Of a stretch of 64,000 nt of DNA, positions 11,033 to 21,664 are shown in pieces. This DNA is from Paramacrobiotus metropolitanus. Taxonomy: Eukaryota; Tardigrada; Eutardigrada; Parachela; Macrobiotidae. The DNA lies in the NCBI RefSeq assembly GCF_019649055.1, contig NW_026570357.1:248001-312000 (forward strand), written 5' to 3'. The stretch's first letter is position 1, and each line of letters begins with the position of its first letter. Under the pieces are notes generated by a model. It was not told the DNA's origin, did not search any database, and saw nothing but the letters and a program-made list of their open reading frames with translations. A program made the translations under genes and the position numbers.

Positions 11033-11800
11033 AACAATACCAACGTTACTTGTATTACCGAAAGTGACTGAAACGCGCTAATATCAGAGAGAACCCATGT
11101 GGGCGGGCTTAAACTAATACGAGCGTACTGATACAACAGCCATCTATTACACAGACTTGAAATTGGGCTTCGGCTTCACGCGCACACACCGAGAGGGCGC
11201 GCGTGGTCCTCGCTTCGCTCGGACCACTGTGTTACGTCACTAGCTGTCTTATTAACCCGGATACTAATGAAACCTCTGTTGATAAAAGGGTTTTGTTTTA
11301 TTGACCCATAGACCGCTAGTGTATAATTTGATATACAATAAACTCCCGACTACAAACACGTTGAACCCGGATTAAAAGCATTTAATATTCAAAGAACGAT
11401 GCCACTCATCTCATAAAACAATACGGTAGTTCCGTATTCATGGAAGCTAACCGGAGCTAATCGTGACATTCTTTTACTTAATGAATGGGCACAAAATGTA
11501 ATAGTATCTTAACCTATACAGCCGGACCTATCCTTGTTACAATTATACCAGTGCAGATAGACTAAAACTTGATTTAATGATTAAGCTAGACAGAGCTTCT
11601 TCGTGCTTATAAACAAGCTAGACAGCATAGTTTAATACATGGCACCACACACTGTGTTTAACGTAGTTTAATACAAATCGCCACCCACTACAACATAACA
11701 CAGTTGGCTAGTACAACATTAGTACAACAGTAGTACAACATACCACAACATTAGTTCCAGGCTAAACCTCTACCACAAAGACACAAGACAGTGACCAATA
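11033..11800 (-). repeat. Right arm of the 768-bp inverted repeat
   Basis: Mirror of 8276-9043; one mismatch was noticed (near the CCGGACCT segment). The arms enclose 1,989 bases of unique sequence that carry the gene at 9654-11008. The outer ends lose similarity within about 15 bases of positions 8276 and 11800. Confidence 0.9.
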
Positions 11801-11966
11801 GTCCAAGTCTAATACTCCAAGTAATGCTGTACGTGGAGACGACGAATCCGACCCATACGATAATCTTGCAGTATAACTAGGGGTTGGGCTACACGGTGAT
11901 GAACCAATAGCTGGCGAGCACACTGTGCTAGGTGTTTTGCCTTGAGTTGACACGACTGATAGATAC

Positions 11967-11974
11967 TATATAAA
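11967..11974 (+). promoter_or_regulatory. TATA box and initiator of the IAP gene
   Basis: TATATAAA is followed about 30 bases later by GTTCAGTT, an arthropod-style TCAGT initiator (about 11997-12002), and then the ATG at 12014. The spacing is textbook for a core promoter, implying an extremely short leader. Confidence 0.65.
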
Positions 11975-12013
11975 CGCTAGCATTTCAGTGCGGCAGTTCA
12001 GTTGGTAGCCAAA

Positions 12014-12769
12014 ATGGATATGACACAGATGAGCAATCGCTTCGGGAGTTTTGAAAACTGGCCGGATCAGTCCCTTGCCCCTGAAGAACTGGCAAGCCAA
12101 GGGTTCTTTTATCAAGGGCAGCATGACGAAATCCACTGCGCATACTGTGGCTATATTATGGGTGACTGGGTGAACTCACGGTATAAACCATACTACCGAC
12201 ACCGTTTAGCACGTCCAGACTGTGTTAGGGCTATGGAGGAATTCGGATCAAGAAAACACATTCCGCACTCACCGGCAATGAAAGACTACAAGACACGCTT
12301 TGCTACTCACGCTGAATGGCCTGCTAACAAGCACCAGCAACCCAGAGATATGGCTGCAGCCGGCTTCTATTATGAAGGCCGAGATGACTGTGTTCGCTGC
12401 TTTCACTGTGGTGGTGCACTTTATGCTTGGGACAAAGATGATGTTCCGTGGGAAGAGCACGCTTGGACTTACCCGAAATGTCCGTATCTTGTACAAACAA
12501 AGGGCTCAGCATTCATCAACGATGTTCGTAAAAAACGCCAAGAAGCCGAAACAACATGTTGTGGATTAACACGAAAAGCTCAAGAACCTACAACTTCTGA
12601 AGACCCCAAAGAGAAATTACGCTGTAAAGTCTGCTATGAAAATGATTCGGAAATCATGTTCAGACCATGCGGTCATTTAGTTTGCTGTGCAAAATGTTCA
12701 AGCAAGCTGCTGCTGTGCCCAATTTGTCGGGGTGTCATTTTCCATAAGTGCTGGGCTTTCTTCTGTTAG
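12014..12769 (+). CDS. Inhibitor of apoptosis protein, two BIR domains and a RING finger, 251 aa
   Basis: A single intact exon. The ATG at 12014 in context CAAAATGG is preferred over the upstream TTG. BIR1 has Cys42, Cys45, His63 and Cys70; BIR2 has Cys129, Cys132, His149 and Cys156. The C-terminal RING has CKVC at 204-207, CGH at 219-221 and CPIC at 235-238. IAPs bind caspases or their activators through BIRs and act as ubiquitin ligases through RING. Two BIRs plus RING in about 250 residues, without introns, is the format of baculovirus and other viral IAP3-like proteins, shorter than most cellular IAPs. It sits just outside the right inverted-repeat arm with its own TATA and initiator. It is either a gene of the virus-like block or a compact host paralogue. 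Confidence 0.9.
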   Translation: MDMTQMSNRFGSFENWPDQSLAPEELASQGFFYQGQHDEIHCAYCGYIMGDWVNSRYKPYYRHRLARPDCVRAMEEFGSRKHIPHSPAMKDYKTRFATHAEWPANKHQQPRDMAAAGFYYEGRDDCVRCFHCGGALYAWDKDDVPWEEHAWTYPKCPYLVQTKGSAFINDVRKKRQEAETTCCGLTRKAQEPTTSEDPKEKLRCKVCYENDSEIMFRPCGHLVCCAKCSSKLLLCPICRGVIFHKCWAFFC

Positions 12770-12851
12770 TTTTTATTGTCTGTATCATGCATGTTCATTC
12801 ATGTTCATAAAAAAAAGAGGGTGGGGAAAAATAAACCAAAGAAAGGGGACC

Positions 12852-12928
12852 AACCGGTTCAAACCGACTGAAAACCGAACCGATTACAAGCCGAACCGCG
12901 GACCGGTCGAAAACCGGACCGATTCGGA
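12852..12928. repeat. Cluster of ACCG motifs
   Basis: About eight ACCG cores, most as AACCG or GACCGG, occur in 77 bases shortly after the IAP stop, embedded in less GC-rich DNA. Possible regulatory or transcription-factor array, or a decayed minisatellite. Confidence 0.4.
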
Positions 12929-12935
12929 GCTGACG

Positions 12936-14333
12936 GTAAACTAGCGCTATATCTTCTAGCGTTCGCTGTTTTTTTTTGTACACCAACCGTCGCGTGCAGT
13001 TGCAAAAATTCCTGTTACAACTTTCCAAATATTCCAACACCGCGAAAACAAGTTTTGTCGTTTTGACCAAGACAATTGCTTTTCCCCTCCATCTTTTCGA
13101 CCGCTAAAAATCCCTCCCTTTAATTTTCCCTCCCTCTTTTCGACCCTGGCCGAATAAACTAGCCGCACTTCGCGTCCACCTCCTTACAGACAGCCGTGTA
13201 CCGCTTTTCATCTTCTTGGGACTTGGACGGCTGTTTTTACTGTCTTAATGATGTTAATCCAGCGCATCGGTGCGACTGCGGATGGCACACCGACAATTCT
13301 TCTGAATAGTTTCTAATCTTTTTATTGTTTCTTTCTTCGAACTTCGTTATTCATAGCGCATGTAGATAGAGGTACCGAATAATGATGTACGATAATGGTA
13401 AATATGTACAGTAACAAAGGAAAGGTAGTGAGAAGAAGGGGAGTAAGGAGTGAAAGGTATGGCAGTAAAAAAGGTTTACGAGGTTTACGTTTTGGCAGAA
13501 CCGGAGCTGGAATTTTACGCGAAAAATTTCCCATAAAATGTGCGCTTATGACTCATGGTTTATTGACACGTTATCAGCCTAGGGCTGTATTCTCACACAT
13601 GCAGCATGTGTTTTGCCGGCGTTATGCTTGTTTTGCGTTGTATTGTACTAGCTTTGTGTCACAGTGTATAGTGTATACGGTACACACTGCATACACATTT
13701 TATTCCACATTGCCGTCAGTTACCATCGTTCTCGAGACTATGTTTTGCCTGCGCTATAATATAACAATGCTTCGTATTTGTTTTGCCTTTTACTTGTGCT
13801 GTGTTAATGGATAACAGTATACACAGCGCAATCGTGCGTTCTCGTGATGAGATGATGATTTCGATAACTCCTGCATAGTTTCAAACTGCCCAACACACAT
13901 GGGTTGATAATCGCATACTAAAATTTAAGGTGATCCTTCTACTAGCGCATGTACGCTGGTACTGACGTCTGAGCTGCTTGTGCCAACAGTCCTGTCCCAA
14001 GCCCATTTTGGACAGAATTCCCACAAGAATAAAATATGTCTTTGTCAACTGTGCTGATTGTGGTACCACAGATCAACTGTTAATCTGCTACTACAGGTAG
14101 TACAAGTCGGTTTGAAAAACGGGTGACCACGGTAAGCGAGTAGCATATAGAGTTATAGACCGCGTATAAAAACGTATGAAGGGGATTGTCTGTCACCATA
14201 CAACTATCTATGATGAGTATACAACTGTCTATGATCCCTATACCTTAATCCAGTCGCGTAGCGTATTGCAGTATGGTAAATAGCCTAAGCCAGTGTTTAG
14301 CGGATTTCACGATCACCTGTTTGTAAAACGGGC
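12936..14333. other. Region without recognisable gene
   Basis: There are a few open frames up to 139 codons (13395-13814) but no family motif, splice logic or codon character to support them. It contains poly-T and AT-rich runs. Confidence 0.4.
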
Positions 14334-14357
14334 TTGTATTCCAGCCGGAGCGACACC

Positions 14358-16766
14358 ATGCTCGTCTACGTAGGCGACGTGGACGCCTGGAACGCCGTGG
14401 ATGTTCGCATCGACGGCCAGCTGCAGCACGGCCGCGTCATCAATGTGGTGGAGGGCGGTCTGATCATTGATTTTGAATGCCCCGCACAACGCTCGCAGTT
14501 CGTTGAGTACGGGCGCATCTACTACTGGAGCCTATGCGGCGCGAATACTGTGCCTGATGGGACGGTAGTGGATGTGTTGCTGCGTCGGCAGCCTAACGAT
14601 GCGTGGATTTGGTATCCGGGAACGGTCGTCTCCATAGGGGATTACGATTATGACGACGCCGCATGGGTGGAAGTGCAGTTGCCGCAAGGAACCGTTAGCG
14701 AACTGATACCCTGGCAGCAGGTGCGCCCTCAGCCCACGGCCGGTCGGAAATCTGAGCTGCGGCGCTTGAAAAAAAATGCTTTCGTGATTCGGTGCTGCCC
14801 GTTGCCCGCCACCATCTACTGGACCATCGAAGAAGCTTTCCAGTGTGTCTTGGTACGAAGTGGTGTGATGTGCACTTCTCTGCTCCGCCAAACGCTACTC
14901 TACCTGCAGCTTCGGGAAGACGATCCATTGAAACCCGAGCATCTTGTAAGTTTGTTGTTGAACACTGAGAAATGAAATTGTATACAGCATTCGTAGCCCC
15001 GGCCCATGTCTTGTGATTTTATTGCCGAGAGAATATCAAGTCATTTCGCATTCAGCAGGAATAAACGGCCAAAACATCAAATCAGACTAATTAACGGGGT
15101 ACATGGCCGGCAAAATATCGTTGGCTGCCGTTTGAAAGAGAGAACTTTTGGGGGTCGTCCGACCCTTGATGCAGTTTTAGCCGCCCGTTTTTAGGTTTCT
15201 AAAACCTGGCATTCTTTTAATTTTCGAAATTTTTGGCTAAAAAATGACCTCCTCAGCCCAGTTAACAGTTTATTACCGCTAGATGAAGGTGCACCTCTGT
15301 CAGATCGGGAAGCTGTCTTGCCACTGTCGGGCATCGCACAAGTTACGTAGCTATAGGGAGTTGTTGTATAAGAGCTAGAGGAGTTGTTTTATTTGTTCTA
15401 GCTTTTGGTTACTTGAGTCTAAGTTTTTAAAGTGCATTTGCTTGTACAAGTTTGAAATAAAAGTGTTAGTTACGTAGAGTGCTGAGCAGCATGTGATACT
15501 TTTTCGTACACTAGACTCTGTGGTTAAGGTTCATATAGCGGCTACAGTTGTACGTCTACGCAGGCACAGCCAGTTGTAAGTTTGTTACCATACAGTCCGT
15601 ACTGAATAAATTTAATCTTATACAATGCGAGCAAGAAAGGAAGCTACGGGTTTAGGGTATGCGTTGTAGCGAAGAAAGCGAAAACCGGTTTGTACAGCTA
15701 GTACGCGCACAGACAGCCACACTCATACGTGCGTAGTGAATGCGAGCGGATTTACCCACTCACACGCACATGTGCCGATCGATCGATACAGCAAGGCAGC
15801 ACTCCGCTTGCGCTTTTTGGCAGCACCGGAATGCGCTGTCTTCGGTCTATTTATAGTCACAACAGAGAGGCTGCATTGATCAACCAGCCTCAGCGGGCAA
15901 AAAAGGCTGTTCGCTGGCTTTTTAACATAGACCGTAGCCTCCTCATTTAGTCAGATTGTATTTACATGGTGGCATAGGAGGAAGCCTATCATAAAGCACA
16001 AAAAAAGAAAAAAAGAGGCTGTTGTACATTAACGAAATTGGGCCTCCGGATACTTCGCCGCTGGCCGATTTGCGCAACCACCGAAGATTGGGAAGTTGGC
16101 AACAGCGATCAAATAGGGCTACCGTTACCCGGGGAGATGTTGGTGGAGGTCTTTCAGTCGCTGGACTCTATCGGGCGCGTCCGCTGTCGGCGCGTCTGTC
16201 ACGTGTGGAACAAACTTCTTACGGACACCAACTTCCCCGATGTGCGCTTGACCGGCAGCAACGGATATTATGATGGTCACCTGTCCTTCTCCATCGAGGG
16301 CATGTTTTGGTTGGTTTCTGGTATACTCAAGTGCCTTCAAAGTCGCACCCAGTTGGTGGCGATCACGAATGTCGGTTTGGCGACCGTTGAAGACTTGGTC
16401 GCACTCCTCACCACCTTGCACTGCGCCACAGTGGTGGTGTTCTATGACTGCTGTTTCACTACGCCAATGTATGAAATTGACGGGGTCATAAGACGGATGG
16501 CTAGCTTGGCCGTGAACTGTGGGCCGTACCTCCGAACGGTGCTTAAGCATTGTCGCATAGCGGATTACGGTCTCGAGGGTCTAATTCCGCAGTACCGCCT
16601 TCAGGGTCCATCGAGGAGGGATGTGGAGATGCAGCTGTGGGATCTCATGGAGAGCAATTTGACCATCAACAGCCAGTGGAAGCGACATGCCGCACTAGAA
16701 TGGATTGCCAAATGCAAACGAGACGATCACATTCCACGGAGGATGATGTATCAGGCAAGTCATTAG
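14358..16766 (+). CDS. Tardigrade-type two-domain protein: Tudor/Agenet-like N-terminus plus F-box (copy 1)
   Basis: Exon N (14358-14945, 196 codons) starts MLVYVGDVDAWNAVDV, contains QLQHGRVINVVEGGLIIDF and VEVQLPQGTVSELIPWQQV, and ends at the donor CTT|GTAAGT. The F-box exon (open from about 16030) has LPGEMLVEVFQSLDSIG then CRRVCHVWNKLL, a classic F-box, followed by a helical tail that ends at CAG|GCAAGT, a GC-type donor. The N-terminal part looks like two tandem Tudor/Agenet-like repeats (pattern VDV-DG-QHG-V and VLLRR-DGAW-WYPG-VV), an inference from pattern. F-box proteins recruit substrates to SCF ubiquitin ligases. The acceptor of the F-box exon and the last, short exon seen in other copies were not found. 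No stops or frameshifts inside the two exons. Confidence 0.65.
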
Positions 16767-16845
16767 CAACTTTTATATAAACGTAAGATACGAGTACATT
16801 AATAAAGAACAACGCGATTTTTTAATACACAACGCGGTAAAACGT

Positions 16846-17013
16846 ACAGCTTAGGACTAAAAAGACGCATAACCCCATACCCAGATATCCGTACGCATGT
16901 GGCAAGTGCACTTGTACGACAACCGGATATTTTAGCTGAGTCGTACAGCGCACTGCGCCGCATCCGTTCGGAATGCTGTGGTGGGAGTATTCGTCTTTTC
17001 AGTCCTAAGCTGT
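16846..17013. mobile_element. 168-bp MITE-like insertion with 22-bp inverted ends
   Basis: Ends ACAGCTTAGGACTAAAAAGACG and its inverted copy (one indel) bound the segment. The flanking sequence CATTAATAAAGAACAACGC occurs on both sides (from about 16797 and 17022), suggesting duplication of the host sequence at insertion. Confidence 0.55.
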
Positions 17014-17214
17014 AATACACATTAATAAAGAACAACGCCATTTTTTTGCATCATTAAAAAAGTCATCTGGATTCCGCTTGAAGTGCACCGTATTTATGTT
17101 AGTGCTACTGATTTGACACTGAGCTGTGATTCTTGGACGCTTACAGATTCTTCCTGGATAAAGTCCACAAGTATTCGTACTTGGAAAATCTTTTAGCGGT
17201 TGAAACACTGGAGG

Positions 17215-17335
17215 TTTTTGGCTTGGCTCTTAAGTGAACTATTACATTTAATGGGCAATAAAATTCGGGACTTAACGGGAGGAGCTCCCTCTATTGCTTT
17301 TCTCAAGCAGCCTTTTAGTTTAGCAATTGTTATGA
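17215..17335 (+). pseudogene. Retroelement C-terminal tail relic
   Basis: The frame encodes ELLHLMGNKIRDLTGG then TAFLKQ-like IAFLKQPFSLAIV, close to ELIRFAGRKIRDVTGEP...TAFLKQRFSLALV encoded at 63.2 kb on the minus strand. Such a tail follows the reverse transcriptase in many animal non-LTR elements (from memory). The fragment is degenerate after this point. Confidence 0.45.
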
Positions 17336-17530
17336 CGGTTTTAAGTGCTAATCGTCTTTTAACCGTAGAGAAGATAGAGACTAGGGTGGTTTTTTTATGT
17401 TTGGTTAGCAGTTTTATCCAGTAGTCTACCTGCCATTACAGTTTTTGTAAATCTAGCAGCTTTATTAATAATCGCACAAGTTCTGGTAATAAAGAAAGAA
17501 ATACGCTATCTTATTTACAGCAGCAAAACT

Positions 17531-17640
17531 TCATTTTAAACTATCCACTCCGTCCATTGTGCCAAGGATAGATGCTGCATTTCCACGCTGAATCTCCAGC
17601 GATATTCGTTGACGTATCGGCGCAATCATCTCCCACGTGG
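17531..17640 (-). pseudogene. Retroelement tail relic (EIQRGNAASILGT motif)
   Basis: The minus strand reads RISLEIQRGNAASILGT and soon a stop. The same motif is at 49.9 kb (RISIEIQRGNAASILGT) and, variant, at 63.1 kb. It is a short leftover of a dispersed coding repeat. Confidence 0.5.
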
Positions 17641-17835
17641 CTTACCTGGGTGCGGAATTTGCGACATCGTACGACAGAGTCGTTTTGAGACGGTGCCGTA
17701 TATCGGATTCCGATCTGCAGGCAGTAGTTCGGGAGTACTGCTTCCCGATGCAACCGGGCATGGATACGGTCTATCATACTTAAATGCAGCTATTGAAGGG
17801 CTGGGCTCGGCTCGCATAGACACTAACAAAAAATC

Positions 17836-17906
17836 TGCCGATTGAGGGAATCGAACCCACAAACTCCATACTCTGGGGCCGAGAGAGGCGCCACTAGGCT
17901 ATCGGC
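17836..17906 (-). tRNA. tRNA-like pol III unit, possibly degenerate
   Basis: The minus strand has a perfect A box (TAGCCTAGTGG), a perfect B box (GGTTCGATTCC), six of seven acceptor-stem pairs (GCCGAT with ATCGGC) and a T6 pol III terminator right after it (17828-17833). The D arm and anticodon arm do not fold well and the T stem has a mismatch, so I cannot assign an anticodon. It could be a tRNA pseudogene, a tRNA-derived SINE head or an unusual tRNA. Confidence 0.35.
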
Positions 17907-18437
17907 AAAGCATACAAATTGTACTGAAATATTCTATCGAACGATCCTATAGAAAGCGGATGCCGCTCTGACAGTAAGTCGAATAGAACGACAGAACGTT
18001 ATCACATCCCCACATACAGAGTAGGCTGCGTGATGCGCGAAGAGCATAAGATGAAGAGAAATTATTGTTTAAGATAACAGTTATTCGGCAACAGCCCGTA
18101 CCCAATAACCTAATAAAAAGAATGTGCCGTCAGTACCTGTACTCGTACACACGTAAAAAAAACCAGTGCTGATTTACGCGGACATTACTCACAATAATTA
18201 GACAATACATTCAGTAAATAAAGCCGTTAACATTCGATACACGCCCAGAAACCCCCGTGTTACTTCAATTCTGAACAGAATAAAAATTTTCAGCTCGAAA
18301 ATAAGCTTGCTATTAATTGGCTAAATACTGGTCTCCCATCACGGTCACTTCGGTATACCTCAGATCGAAAAGCACACAAGGCCGATGTATGCCACTATTC
18401 TTAGTTAGTTGGAAGACAAAATTCGGAGCCAAACAGT

Positions 18438-20735
18438 TTATGGTTGACGGGGCGGCGGTATCCATTGCGCTTTCTTCATGTCGCAGTGGAGCGCTGCGGC
18501 GGCCAGCGGGGTCAGTTTGTTCCCGTCGAAACTCGCGATGGCCGCGGTCGTCCACGGATAATCCCGATACTGGTTAGATGACCGCGGATCCACGCTAATA
18601 TACTGCCGGATAACCTGTAATCCCCTCATGTTTTGTAGCTGACCGAACCGGCCGAAAATTAATTTCGCTTACCGTGAACAGTTCTCCGAATAAGCCATGT
18701 TGCATGCAGTGGACAACCCATTCCGACAAGATAATCCGATCAACCGCTTCATCCACAACGAGGTGCTTGTCAAAGAGATCCCACAACTGGATTTCCAGCT
18801 GCTGTTCTGGTTGGCAGGAGTGCGCGTGCCGCGAAACGGCGGCCGTCAGACGTGCCTCCACCAGGCGGCATTTATACCACACCACACGCTCCGCCGTGCC
18901 GCAAATCCGCGCGATAATGCCGTTACGGCCCAGGATCTGACCCCCAGACATGTTCGGGGTGGACCAGTCACACTGTTGCAAGACCAGAGTTGGGATGCGA
19001 TTGCAATTTGCCGCGTAACGGATCATATAGGCGACGCCGACACTCTCCGCCACATCCATCTTTGTAATAATAATCCGCTTCGTGCGGCGCTTTACACGCA
19101 AACGGAACAGGCAAGCCAGCGCCCAGAACATGGGCGGCGGGAAAGAGGGCAGGTAGTCTTCTGTCCGGCAGGAGACGTGCATATCGGGGAAATATGTTTC
19201 GGTTCCGAGAAGAGTGTTCCACAAGGTACAGACGCGCTGGCAGCGAAAGCGATTGATGGAGTCAAACGACTGAAAGATCTCCACCAGCAGTTCTCTAGGT
19301 AAAAACAGGCTCGCCTCACAACTAATGCTTGTCGTGCGCTCGCTTATCGCAGAGTCCATACCAGCCGCAGTGAGCAACTGCCGCGGCATGTCTCCTTCAC
19401 TATGCTTCTTCAACGCTTCCACACACACGGCTTCCTGCGAAAGGGAAAAAGTAGTTTGCGCCTCGTCATCGCTAATATTCTGATCCCGGCATCCCATGTA
19501 TCATGCTCATGTCTGTTCTTATTATTAGAATAGTTTTACTAATAATATTTCTAATATTTCCCATGTATTCCTAACCTGCTTGATAGGCCTTGTCACTTGC
19601 GCTCACTGGCTGCCAAGAGTGACAACCGGTCCCAATTTTCATGAGAATAAGCGTTTTATTATTTTGATCGTCGCACAGTTATCATTATAAGAAAGCAGCA
19701 TGCTATATTATGTTCATTTCGTGGTGAATGTTCATTAATTTTGTAATGCTGTACATAATTCAAAGTTCCTCACGATCAGTAAAAAAGTAAACCTACGCGA
19801 ACATTGTCTGCTCATGAAAATTATAACAATGAACGAAGATAATGATAATAAATAAAAATAACTGGAGTACAGTAGTAGGCGGGTAAGAAGTCCTAAGCGG
19901 ATGAAATCCTTAAGCGAAACATATCGCTCAACAACGATTAACGAGAAATACCGCATTGCGGCAATAGTCGGGTTGCGCGACTGGCCGATAAATTAGCGAG
20001 TCAGAGGCCAGACACCAGAGAGAGCCGCGCAACCAGCTCTAGCTGCAGCGCGGTATTTCTCGCAACATCGCTGAGCGGTCCCGTATTGCAGCTAAACGTT
20101 CTACAGTGGTCACGTACCAGATCCTGAGGTTCCAGGGGAGGATCGCGGGAACGCTGCATGTACAATAGCGTCCCGCGGCACACCTTTCTCCACCAGACGG
20201 GCCGCACTCGCTGCAGGCGCAATCGGCAGATGTTTCGAAGCAAAGGTGCTGCATCGCACCACACTGCTGGCAGTGCGCATTGACGAATACAAAAATCCTT
20301 GACCCGCACCCGGCGGCGGGCGAGTTGGGCGTCCGAGAGCGGCTGGCGAATTTGTTGCCGGGGCAGCAGCTCAGTGATAACACCGTGGGGCAGCTGCGCC
20401 GTTACAACGGAAGCGCTGACAGTCTGCATGAACGCGAAGCAGCCACCGGCTACGAACCGACCCGCGAACCACTGCCACGGGCCATCGGGGGTCGCTCGCA
20501 GCAGAACTTGCACAGTGTAGTCCCGGAGTACGGCCCGTTCATCCTTTGGCTGGATCGAGTGGAAGATGCTTCCGTATTCGATAAACTGCGCGCGCTGTGT
20601 CTCACATCCGAAATCAATGACCAAGCCCTTCTCCAGCACGTTGACCACGCTCCCGTGCTGCAGTACACCGTCCACCAGGACGTCAACGGAGTTCCACGCG
20701 TTCACGGCGCCCTGATCGTGTCCGTATACAAGCAT
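18438..20735 (-). CDS. Tudor/Agenet-like plus F-box protein, intact copy (copy 2), 533 aa
   Basis: Three exons, all joined in phase 0 with good GT-AG signals: 20735-20118 (N domain), 19479-18673 (F-box and helical tail) and 18614-18438 (short C-terminal exon). The N domain begins MLVYGHDQ and has VLQHGSVVNVLEKGLVIDF and AQLPHGVITELLPRQQI. The F-box is LPRELLVEIFQSFDSI...CQRVCTLWNTLL. Further on comes LEIQLWDLFDKHLV, a landmark shared by all copies. The last exon encodes VDPRSSNQYRDYPWT and ends in PPPRQP. This is the best reference model for the family in this window and shows that the two domains belong to one gene. Likely an SCF substrate receptor; substrate unknown. Confidence 0.8.
19498..20000. 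other. Intron of the F-box gene (copy 2)
   Basis: AT-rich sequence between the N exon and the F-box exon. Nothing recognisable inside. Confidence 0.4.
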
Positions 20736-21146
20736 GTTGCGGCTTAGTTTTAATGAGTTGCTAATAAAACGACGACCGGGGGAGAAACTATCCCAAAACG
20801 AACAACAGCGTGCAGTGAAGAGTATCCCAGTGCTCGTAAAGATCTGCTCAACCGGCAGAAGAAGAAGATATTATCCTCAATGTGGCGCAGCAAGCTACTC
20901 TTAAAAGCCGGAATGAAAAAGTCTCCCGAATGCACTGCTGCCATCAGGCTTATATACGGTGAAGAATTGCAGTCTGCATCCGGGTATGACCAGAAAGATT
21001 TTGGAAAATCCGCTTACCGGACTCAGGTACAGTATGGTTGTGGCGTGTATTTCTAAAGCTGCCATAACTGCCCAGTGCATATCTGATGTCCTGTCCGCCA
21101 TCCTGTGAAGTATTGGATACGTACTGTATAATACTACATTAGTACA

Positions 21147-21664
21147 AGCCCATCCAACAATTCTTTGACCGCTGTAAGCGCAGCGCATATAAATCGCGCA
21201 CAGTAATGCAAATACGCATCATAGTGTAGTGGCAGATATATTTATAAATATTCAACCAATAATAATATATTAGATCACAATTAATAGACCGTTATTAGAC
21301 CAACGTGGAATCAATCATCTTTAGCCCGGGCATGTTGCAATCCCACGAAATTACAGCTTTTTGCAGCACGGTGCAGTAATTTGAAAGTAATATGGATATT
21401 AAGTACCACCGCGATATTGTATTGCAAAGCAAAGATAATACTGTTACAAAAGCATAAAATTAATATAAATTATGATGGCAATAAATAATGCTAAACATAT
21501 TACATTGTATATCACAGATACAGTAACTGCATGCAGATTTGTTGCTTATTCACGCTGAATACGCAGACCCATGTGGCGTGACGTGTCGAAGCACATTAAA
21601 TGGCTCAAGCCCACGTTTCTTTAAATTCCCGCTTACAGCGGTCAAAGAATTGTTGGATGGGCTT
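21147..21664. mobile_element. Short element with about 36-bp inverted repeats
   Basis: CAAGCCCATCCAACAATTCT and following bases at about 21147-21183 recur inverted at about 21628-21664. The interior is AT-rich non-coding DNA. A MITE or fold-back relic is likely. Confidence 0.5.

Noticed and set aside
13395-13814. 139-codon frame
   Set aside because: No family motif, odd composition, no splice or promoter support.
18697-19302. 201-codon plus-strand frame
   Set aside because: It is antisense to the F-box exon of copy 2, which has family motifs and clean splice phases.
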